From DASYDU01 sp036499445 (GTDB lineage Bacteria > Planctomycetota > Planctomycetia > Pirellulales > Lacipirellulaceae), in contig DASYDU010000328.1 in the NCBI GenBank assembly GCA_036499445.1, positions 1-10,565 on the forward strand: a stretch of DNA of 10,565 nt, read 5' to 3'. This document shows, one piece after another, positions 5,508-10,565 of this stretch. The notes under the pieces were generated by a model. That model was given only the letters and a program-made list of their open reading frames with translations. It was not told where the DNA came from and made no database searches. Position numbers and translations under genes: made by a program. Within the stretch, counting starts at the first letter, position 1. Every line of letters begins with the position of its first letter.

Positions 5508-5508
5508 C
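5427..5508. repeat. Cluster of four short palindromes downstream of the CPBP gene
   Basis: Four inverted repeats lie in 82 bp: GTGTTGC/GCAACAC with a 3-nt loop (5427-5443), the 10-bp palindrome CGAAGCTTCG (5443-5452), GCGGC/GCCGC with a 3-nt loop (5474-5486), and a perfect 10-bp stem GCACCGGTTG/CAACCGGTGC with a 4-nt loop (5485-5508). The last touches the CPBP stop codon and is the strongest. The arrangement resembles REP/BIME-type intergenic palindromic elements and may serve as the 3' end of the CPBP transcript; no T tract is present. Confidence 0.6.
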
Positions 5509-6260
5509 TACCCTCCGAGCATTCCGCGCACTAAATCGTACCCCAGCAAAAAAATTCCGGCGTCAATGAGCAAGTGACTCGCCCACGGTCCAACTAGCGA
5601 GCCGCTGCGATCGTCCAGCCAGGCCCAGAAGCCGCCGCCAATCGCTACCGCCGACGAAAGTAGCAGCGTGATCCACGACAGACCGCCAAAATAACTCCCC
5701 AGCACAATCACGTGATGGGCCATGAAGCCGATCGAGGAAAAGGTAATCGCCGGCCACAAACGCACCAGCCGCCGCAATTGCCCAAACACAAACCAACGCC
5801 AGTAGTACTCTTCGAGAAATGAATGAACCAGCGAGTAGAACAGCCCCATCGCCGCATACGCCGCCGCCGAATCCAGGCCGAAGCCGGCGATCTTTGTCCT
5901 GATTTTGTCCGCTGCCGCGATGAGCAGTGCGCTGCCGCTGAGCAGTTCGCGGTAAACCAGCCAACCTCCTAGTATCACCGCAAGCGCAAACACAATTCCC
6001 GCCCCGAGGCCGGACAGCCGCGGCCGCGCCCATCTTGGCCGCTCTCTCAAAACGACCAGCGTCCACACGATCGGAAATAAAAACTGCCCAGCCTTGAGGG
6101 CACCAAACGTGATTCCCTGGACAGCTTTCGACGACGATGCCGCCAGCACGAAGTACGCCCAAGTGACAACCGACGGAAACACAAGCGCAAACACCACGCC
6201 GAGCCAAGTCAGCGAACGACGCGGTTGAGCATCGTTTCTTTGCGATTGTGTCACCGACAT
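5508..6260 (-). CDS. CPBP-family (Rce1/Abi-like) intramembrane metalloprotease
   Basis: A 250-residue polytopic membrane protein with about seven to eight hydrophobic segments (near residues 18-40, 55-71, 85-103, 133-148, 170-190, 195-215, 225-242). All conserved CPBP motifs are present: the glutamate pair EExxxR in EEYYWR (Glu150, Glu151, Arg155), FxxxH at Phe179/His183 (GFMAHH), and HxxxD at His229/Asp233 (SHLLID). These residues form the active site in the Rce1 group, so a working enzyme is likely. Bacterial members act in bacteriocin immunity, protein maturation or signalling; the substrate here is unknown. The ATG at 6260 is followed by a polar N-terminal tail of about 17 residues. It is divergent from rhaA and has its own candidate promoter bracketed by an inverted repeat; nothing links it to rhamnose use beyond position. 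Confidence 0.88.
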   Translation of the reverse strand: MSVTQSQRNDAQPRRSLTWLGVVFALVFPSVVTWAYFVLAASSSKAVQGITFGALKAGQFLFPIVWTLVVLRERPRWARPRLSGLGAGIVFALAVILGGWLVYRELLSGSALLIAAADKIRTKIAGFGLDSAAAYAAMGLFYSLVHSFLEEYYWRWFVFGQLRRLVRLWPAITFSSIGFMAHHVIVLGSYFGGLSWITLLLSSAVAIGGGFWAWLDDRSGSLVGPWASHLLIDAGIFLLGYDLVRGMLGG

Positions 6261-6301
6261 ATCTCACCCCGGTAGCCCCCGGCTCTGCCAGGTTTCAATC
6301 A

Positions 6302-6342
6302 GAACAATTTGTATTGTGAACCGGGTTGCAACGCAATTGTTC
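6302..6342 (-). promoter_or_regulatory. Candidate CPBP promoter bracketed by an 8-bp inverted repeat
   Basis: On the minus strand TTGCGT (6336-6331) and TACAAA (6313-6308) are spaced by 17 bp, a moderate housekeeping promoter match with the transcript starting about 40 nt before the CPBP ATG. GAACAATT (6302-6309) and AATTGTTC (6335-6342) form a perfect inverted repeat whose arms overlap the -10 and -35 boxes, as an operator might. A palindrome GTTGCAAC (6325-6332) lies in the spacer. Confidence 0.45.
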
Positions 6343-6360
6343 ATCGGAGAATTGAGGATA

Positions 6361-6385
6361 CAGCCGCACCATCGGCTGATATATT
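6361..6385 (+). promoter_or_regulatory. Candidate rhaA promoter: extended -10 with an 18-bp upstream dyad
   Basis: TGATATATT (6377-6385) is an extended -10 element (TGn plus TATATT, five of six consensus bases) about 55 nt before the rhaA ATG. No good -35 box precedes it; the place is taken by CAGCCG-N6-CGGCTG (6361-6378), a dyad suited to an activator or repressor. A second copy of CCATCGGCT (6369-6377) occurs at 6413-6421, 44 bp downstream. The rhaA ribosome site is AGGTG at 6429-6433. Confidence 0.45.
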
Positions 6386-6440
6386 GTTGTTTGTTTTTCC
6401 ACCATGACAGTTCCATCGGCTAACGATTAGGTGCGGTCGA

Positions 6441-7709
6441 ATGACGACAAACGATTCAGCCATCGCCGCCGCCTACGAAACGGCCAAGGAGCGTTACGCG
6501 GAGCTCGGAGTCGATGTCGACGAAGCGCTGCGGCGGCTGGCAACCGTTCCCATTTCGCTCCATTGCTGGCAGGGGGACGACGTCGGTGGTTTCGAAAACG
6601 CCGGGCAGGAACTTGGCGGCGGACTGGCCGTCACCGGCAACTATCCCGGCAAAGCCCGCACGCCCGATGAACTGTGGGCCGACCTCGACATGGCCCTGTC
6701 GCTCATCCCGGGCTCCCACAGGCTCAATCTGCATGCCTTCTACGCCGAGACCGGCGGCCGACGCGTCGAACGCAACGAACTCGCGCCGGAACATTTTCGC
6801 AGTTGGATCGACTGGGCGAATCGCAAAAAAATCGGCATGGATTTCAACCCAACTTTTTTCTCCCATCCCAAGGCGGCCGGCGGTTTCACGCTTGCAAGCG
6901 CCGACGCCGGCATCCGCCAATTCTGGATCGAACACGGCATCGCCTGCCGCCAGATCGGGGCCGCGATCGGCGCCGCCCTCGGCTCACCCTGTGTCACCAA
7001 CGTCTGGATTCCAGACGGCTGCAAAGACTTGCCGATTGATCGCCGCTCCCCGCGCGAGCGATTGGCTGCGTCGCTCGACGCAATCTTTGCCGAACCCCTC
7101 GACCGGCGACACAATCTAGATGCGGTCGAGGCCAAGCTCTTCGGCATCGGCTCCGAAAGTTATGTCGTTGGCTCGCACGAGTTTTACTTGGGCTACGCCG
7201 TGCGAAACCAGAAGTTGCTTTGCCTCGACACCGGCCACTTCCATCCGACCGAGGTCGTAAGCGACAAACTGTCCGCGGTTTTCACATGGCTCGACGAGAT
7301 CCTGCTCCACGTGAGCCGCGGCGTGCGCTGGGACAGCGACCACGTGGTCATCCTATCCGACGAGCTCGAAGCAATCGCTCAGGAGCTCGTCCGCGGCGCC
7401 TACCTTGGCCGGACCCACATCGGCCTCGACTTCTTCGATGCCAGCATCAACCGCATCGCCGCCTGGGTGATCGGCACACGAGCGATGCTCAAGGCGCTAC
7501 TCCTGGCCCTCGTCGAACCGACGGCCACGCTCCGCGAACTCGAACAATCGGGCGACTTCACCGGTCGACTCGCCCTCGTCGAAGAATGTAAAACGCTGCC
7601 GGTCGGCGCCATCTGGGACTACTACTGCCTGCAACAAAGCGTGCCCGTGGGCCGGGCGTGGCTCGAAGCCGTAAGAAAACACGAACGCGAGACCCTCAGC
7701 AAGCGCTAG
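6441..7709 (+). CDS. rhaA: L-rhamnose isomerase
   Basis: A 422-residue enzyme that interconverts L-rhamnose and L-rhamnulose, the first intracellular step of rhamnose catabolism. It aligns along its length with the E. coli enzyme (419 residues) by recognisable blocks: PISLHCWQGDDVGGFE near the N-terminus, CLDTGHFHPTEVVSDK (261-276), LLHVSRGVRWDSDHVV (288-303) and HIGLDFFDASINRIAAWVIG (326-345). The metal ligands known in E. coli (Glu234, Asp267, His294, Asp334) correspond to Glu230, Asp263, His290 and Asp330, and the second site to His266, Asp298 and Asp300; all are conserved. ATG at 6441 with AGGTG 7 nt upstream. The gene runs toward rhaB and their stop codons share one CTAG. A promoter with a dyad lies upstream. 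Identification is secure; specificity for other deoxy-sugars or aldoses is possible but secondary. Confidence 0.97.
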   Translation: MTTNDSAIAAAYETAKERYAELGVDVDEALRRLATVPISLHCWQGDDVGGFENAGQELGGGLAVTGNYPGKARTPDELWADLDMALSLIPGSHRLNLHAFYAETGGRRVERNELAPEHFRSWIDWANRKKIGMDFNPTFFSHPKAAGGFTLASADAGIRQFWIEHGIACRQIGAAIGAALGSPCVTNVWIPDGCKDLPIDRRSPRERLAASLDAIFAEPLDRRHNLDAVEAKLFGIGSESYVVGSHEFYLGYAVRNQKLLCLDTGHFHPTEVVSDKLSAVFTWLDEILLHVSRGVRWDSDHVVILSDELEAIAQELVRGAYLGRTHIGLDFFDASINRIAAWVIGTRAMLKALLLALVEPTATLRELEQSGDFTGRLALVEECKTLPVGAIWDYYCLQQSVPVGRAWLEAVRKHERETLSKR

Positions 7710-9238
7710 CTGAGCCATCCGGAGCCGGCCGTCGGCTCGTACGCGACAAGTTCAAACGACCGGCCAACGATTTGGCGAATCTCGCCGACGTCGGCCACTT
7801 CACCGCCGGCCATCGCCTGCACGAGCAAGTTTCCAAGCGCCGCCGCTTCATAGGGCCCGACAACCACGCGACGGCCCGTGGCGTCGGCGGTCATCTGCGC
7901 TAAAAGCTTGTTCTGCCCGCCCCCGCCCACGACATGAATCACGTCAAACCTGCGGCCGAGAATCGACTCCATCGCCACGAGCTTGTCGCGGTACGTCGAG
8001 GCCAAGCTCTCCAGACAGCAGCGCACGAACTCACCCGGCGATTCCGGCACCGGCTGATTCGTCGCGCGGGCGACGTCCGCAATCTTGTCCAGGATGTCGC
8101 CCGGTGTTTGGAACGACACGTCAAGCGGGTCGATTCGCGTGCGAAACGCCTCGGCTGCGGCAGCCAATCGCGTAAGACTGGCGTAGTCCGATTCCTGACC
8201 GCGACGCGCGAGCTCCCGGCGGCACTCTTGCACCAGCCACAAACCGGGGATGTTCTTGAGAAACCGCGTCTTGCCGCCAACACCGAGCTCATTGGTAAAC
8301 ATAGCCGCCTGCGCCGCCGCAGAAACACATGGATCGGGAAGCTCCGCGCCCAACAGCGACCATGTCCCGCTCGACAAGTAGCACCAATTCTCTTCCGCCG
8401 TCGCCGGCACCGCCGCCACGGCGCTCGCCGTGTCATGCGCGGCCGGCGCAATCACCTGCACTCGCCCCGCAGCCGCCGCGTCGCCCAGTCCGATCTCGCT
8501 CGCCACTTGCGCTCGTAGCGTGCCGACCACAGTGCCCGGCGGCACGATCGATCCAAGAATCTCGGTCGGCAGCCCCAACTCGGTCAGCAGATCACATGCC
8601 CAGTCGCCGGTGTGGCAATCAACCATCTGGCTCGTCGACGCAATCGTCGCTTCGACGGCCATCTCCCCACTCAGCCAATAGTGGATCAGATCGGGTAGGA
8701 ACAAAAAGCGGTCGGCGGCCGCCAGCGCCGCCGGACTCGCCAGCCGCTCAGCATACAGTGAATACAGCGAATTGATCGCCATCAACTGGATGCCGGTCGC
8801 CTGGTAGATGCGGTCGCTGCCAAGCTGAGCGACCACCGCGTCAAACGCGGCCAGATTGCGTGGGTCGCGATAGGCGTGGGGCAAGCCGACAAGCTCGCCC
8901 GACTTGTCCACGAGCGCCCAATCCACGCCCCACGCGTCGACGCCGACGGAGCGGATTTCACACCGATTGGCCGCTGCCCACGCGACCGCCTTCCGCAGCC
9001 CAGAGAGAATCTCCCGCCAGATGCCCGTGATATCCCAGTGCAAACCGGTGGGAAGCCAGAGCGGCACATGAGCGAAACGGTGCACCTCTTCGAGCGCCAC
9101 CCGACCGTCCGCGAGCGTGCCGACAATCACGCGGCCCGATTCCGCTCCCAAGTCGATGGCGATTCGCGCCGCTGGGGTCTGGCCCATTTTTCGGTCAGCA
9201 GACGATAACTTTGCCGTTTCATCGCTGACCGAAAACAT
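7706..9238 (-). CDS. rhaB: Rhamnulokinase (FGGY carbohydrate kinase)
   Basis: Phosphorylates L-rhamnulose with ATP to L-rhamnulose-1-phosphate in the cytoplasm. From the longer start it is 510 residues with a two-domain FGGY fold: phosphate-1 loop IAIDLGAESGRV (26-37), sugar-binding part with GVDAWGVDWALVD (99-111) and AYRDPR (122-127), the hinge and catalytic Asp269 in PAAHDTASAV, SSGTWSLLG (289-297), and the adenosine motif HVVGGGGQN (435-443). All key residues are present. The start is uncertain: ATG 9238 has an AAAGG site 9 nt upstream, while ATG 9187 gives the N-terminus typical of the family (MGQTPAARIAIDLG, 493 residues) but no ribosome site, and the 51 bp between the two ATGs is almost filled by a 12-bp inverted repeat. 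It lies 37 bp after rhaT on the same strand, so a rhaTB operon is likely. Confidence 0.95.
   Translation of the reverse strand: MFSVSDETAKLSSADRKMGQTPAARIAIDLGAESGRVIVGTLADGRVALEEVHRFAHVPLWLPTGLHWDITGIWREILSGLRKAVAWAAANRCEIRSVGVDAWGVDWALVDKSGELVGLPHAYRDPRNLAAFDAVVAQLGSDRIYQATGIQLMAINSLYSLYAERLASPAALAAADRFLFLPDLIHYWLSGEMAVEATIASTSQMVDCHTGDWACDLLTELGLPTEILGSIVPPGTVVGTLRAQVASEIGLGDAAAAGRVQVIAPAAHDTASAVAAVPATAEENWCYLSSGTWSLLGAELPDPCVSAAAQAAMFTNELGVGGKTRFLKNIPGLWLVQECRRELARRGQESDYASLTRLAAAAEAFRTRIDPLDVSFQTPGDILDKIADVARATNQPVPESPGEFVRCCLESLASTYRDKLVAMESILGRRFDVIHVVGGGGQNKLLAQMTADATGRRVVVGPYEAAALGNLLVQAMAGGEVADVGEIRQIVGRSFELVAYEPTAGSGWLS
9188..9235. repeat. Perfect 12-bp inverted repeat between the two possible rhaB starts
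   Basis: TTTTCGGTCAGC (9188-9199) and GCTGACCGAAAA (9224-9235) pair without mismatch around 24 nt. The outer ends abut the two in-frame ATG codons of rhaB (9187 and 9238). As RNA it would form a hairpin just before the downstream start; as DNA it could be an operator within the rhaTB operon. Confidence 0.75.
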
Positions 9239-9275
9239 GGACCTGAACCTTTTGCTTCGGCCAAGTTGTTAGGCG

Positions 9276-10349
9276 CTACTGCAAAGTCGCAACCGGTGTC
9301 GCCAAATAATTCCCGTAGCCGATCACCAGCGTCGAGCCAATCAAAATCAGGATCCCGAACCAGACGAGCGATTTCGTCCGCGAGCTCGTGCCGCGCCACT
9401 CATGAAACACCAGTCCCCACAAGTTCAAAAACACCACGATGAAAGCCATGTGAATCGACCAGCTCGCAAAATGAAATTGGTCCCCCAGCTTGGTCTGGCC
9501 CATGCCGTAGAAAAAGAATTGGCAGAACCACGTGATGCCCGCGAGCCAAACGAGCGCCAGATTGCGTAGATAGGCGGCATTGAACCGCGCGTAATCGCCA
9601 AACGTGCCGTTGCGAAAATTCAGCACGAGGCAGCTCAGTGCGTTGCTCAAGAATCCGCCCACGAGCACGGCAATCAAGACGACGTTGTTGGAATAGAGCG
9701 GATCGGTGCCATGCGCAACCGAGATTGCGGCGACTTCAGTGCCGGCGTCCAGCCCGAAGGCAAAGCATGCGCTCAATATGCCGGCCACGACCGCCACCAG
9801 AATCCCTTTGCCGAATTGAAACGGCTCGCTATCGCTGTCCACGGTTTCCGCGACCAGTTCCTGTTCCCTGCGCCGTCCGGCTTCGCCGCAGAGCGCGATG
9901 CCACACACGCACAGCGCGATGCCGGCCAAAATGGCCCAGCCCGACGGCGTCGTCCACAGTCGTTCGGCCGTCCCATCGTGGATCGGCGGCGCGAGCGTCC
10001 CGAAGACCATGCAAAAACCGAGCGCCACCGAACCGCCCAGCGCGATTCCCAGATATCGGGCCGCCATCCCATACGTCAGATTGCCAAAGCCCCACAAAAA
10101 GCCAAACAGAATCGCCCAGCCGACCGCCACCCCATGCGCCGAAATCGCCTCCGAAATCACCTGCCCCAACTGCGGCGTCGTCCGCCACGCGGCAAACCAC
10201 GGCGCAGCCAGCCACGCCGCCAGCCCCATCACCAGCCACGCCGTCTCCCACGACCAGCCGCGAATCTTCTTCAGCGGCGAATAGAAGCTGCCCGCGGCAA
10301 ACCCGCCGATCGCATGCAACAGCACGCCAAGCGCTGGATTAGGCGTCAT
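9276..10349 (-). CDS. rhaT: L-rhamnose:proton symporter (DMT superfamily)
   Basis: A 357-residue inner-membrane transporter (E. coli RhaT has 344) that takes up L-rhamnose with a proton. About ten hydrophobic segments are visible. Blocks shared with E. coli RhaT include HAIGGFAAGSFYSPLKKIRG with WSWET near the N-terminus, GFLWGFGNLTYGMAARYLG, PLYSNNV in the second half, WFCQFFFYGMGQTKLGDQF, and ASWSIHMAFIVVFLNLWGLV with HEWRG near the C-terminus. A polar loop rich in Arg and Glu (around 160-180) separates the two halves, as in the family. ATG at 10349 with GGA 7 nt upstream was preferred to the in-frame TTG at 10364, which would add five residues without a ribosome site. It is first in a likely operon with rhaB and divergent from the gene at 10510. 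Confidence 0.95.
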   Translation of the reverse strand: MTPNPALGVLLHAIGGFAAGSFYSPLKKIRGWSWETAWLVMGLAAWLAAPWFAAWRTTPQLGQVISEAISAHGVAVGWAILFGFLWGFGNLTYGMAARYLGIALGGSVALGFCMVFGTLAPPIHDGTAERLWTTPSGWAILAGIALCVCGIALCGEAGRRREQELVAETVDSDSEPFQFGKGILVAVVAGILSACFAFGLDAGTEVAAISVAHGTDPLYSNNVVLIAVLVGGFLSNALSCLVLNFRNGTFGDYARFNAAYLRNLALVWLAGITWFCQFFFYGMGQTKLGDQFHFASWSIHMAFIVVFLNLWGLVFHEWRGTSSRTKSLVWFGILILIGSTLVIGYGNYLATPVATLQ

Positions 10350-10390
10350 TGTTTCATCCGCCAAGCAAAGGGTAGGTAACCGAAGCCGCT

Positions 10391-10420
10391 AACATACCGG
10401 ATCGGCTGCATCGGGAGCAA
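10391..10420 (-). promoter_or_regulatory. Candidate rhaT promoter
   Basis: On the minus strand TTGCTC (10420-10415) and TATGTT (10396-10391) are spaced by 18 bp, a weak-to-moderate match that would start transcription roughly 35 nt before the rhaT ATG. The spacer contains ATCGGCTG on the plus strand, also present beside the rhaA promoter, but this octamer recurs in coding sequence here. Confidence 0.3.
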
Positions 10421-10448
10421 TTCGCTTTGTCCAGGTGCCATTGCTATT

Positions 10449-10477
10449 TTGACGCCCCACTCGCTTCGTGCTACCGT
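10449..10477 (+). promoter_or_regulatory. Candidate promoter for the gene starting at 10510
   Basis: TTGACG (10449-10454) matches the -35 consensus in five of six bases; 17 bp further, TACCGT (10472-10477) keeps only the key first, second and last bases of a -10 box. Transcription would begin about 25 nt before the ATG. It is divergent from the rhaT promoter within a 160-bp region. Confidence 0.35.
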
Positions 10478-10509
10478 TGTATTAGATGCAAACCCTCGCG
10501 GAGAATCTC

Positions 10510-10565
10510 ATGTCTGCCAATTCAAGCAATCCGACGACCGCCGACATCATCGCCTCCGTTTTACA
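10510..10565 (+). CDS. Unidentified protein, first 18 codons (cut by the right edge)
   Basis: ATG at 10510 has a GGAG site (10500-10503) 6 nt upstream and is read as MSANSSNPTTADIIASVL before the window ends, with no stop. The short polar start followed by a hydrophobic helix start gives no family. It is divergent from rhaT, and its position suggests, without proof, a further rhamnose gene such as an aldolase, a dehydrogenase or a regulator. The presence of a gene is likely; its function is unknown. Confidence 0.6.
   Translation, partial: MSANSSNPTTADIIASVL

Noticed and set aside
6456..6935. 159-codon open frame antisense to rhaA
   Set aside because: A shadow of the strong GC-rich codon pattern of rhaA; no recognisable domain or ribosome site.
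7934..8518. 194-codon open frame antisense to rhaB
   Set aside because: Very rich in Arg and His, as expected from reading a GC-rich gene on the wrong strand; rhaB is certain by homology.
9711..10379. 222-codon open frame antisense to rhaT
   Set aside because: Arg/Pro-rich shadow of rhaT without a domain.
10401..10408. ATCGGCTG as a shared rhamnose-regulator motif (also at 6371-6378)
   Set aside because: The same octamer also occurs inside coding sequence, for example in the sigma gene near 608-615 and in the zinc-ribbon gene near 3713-3720, so its recurrence alone is not evidence.
1..10565. CRISPR array, insertion sequence or prophage
   Set aside because: No regularly spaced repeats, no transposase, integrase or phage structural gene is visible; the palindromic elements are all short and single in this window.

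Overview
The window most resembles the chromosome of a planctomycete (Pirellulales-like). This is inferred from gene content and protein style, namely a small ECF-type sigma factor with a coupled downstream gene, a complete RhaA/RhaB/RhaT set, GC-rich coding sequence, and leaders that often lack a strong Shine-Dalgarno site. No rRNA, tRNA, CRISPR array, transposase or phage gene was seen.

Layout, left to right. Positions 1-713 (minus strand) hold an ECF-type RNA polymerase sigma factor, followed through an ATGA overlap by a gene that runs off the left edge. Positions 714-1060 are non-coding with two hairpins. Next is a divergent pair: a secreted HAD-type phosphatase-like protein (minus, 1061-1984) and a yeast-type cytosine deaminase (plus, 2162-2602), the latter closed by a 20-bp-stem inverted repeat. 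Positions 2737-3412 carry a HigB/HigA toxin-antitoxin pair (minus) with a near-consensus promoter whose -10 box lies in a perfect 20-bp palindrome. Then come a Cys-rich multi-zinc-ribbon protein with a DksA/TraR-type finger (3511-3987) and a peptidase C26 family protein (4112-4855) in which the nucleophile cysteine is replaced by glycine. A gene-free stretch (4856-5507) ends in a run of palindromes beside a CPBP intramembrane protease gene (minus, 5508-6260).

The right third is an L-rhamnose uptake and catabolism module. RhaT (proton symporter, minus) and RhaB (rhamnulokinase, minus) form a likely operon. RhaA (rhamnose isomerase, plus) is transcribed toward RhaB, and the two genes share one CTAG as stop codons on opposite strands. 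Together they take up L-rhamnose, isomerise it to L-rhamnulose and phosphorylate it. The aldolase for rhamnulose-1-phosphate, a mutarotase and a regulator are not in the window; a divergent gene starting at 10510 is cut by the right edge and could belong to the same pathway.

The observations most worth a second look are the C26 protein without its catalytic Cys, the perfect 12-bp inverted repeat lying exactly between two possible RhaB start codons, the dyads placed on the rhaA and CPBP promoters, and the number of long, near-perfect intergenic hairpins. No clearly new multi-gene system is visible.
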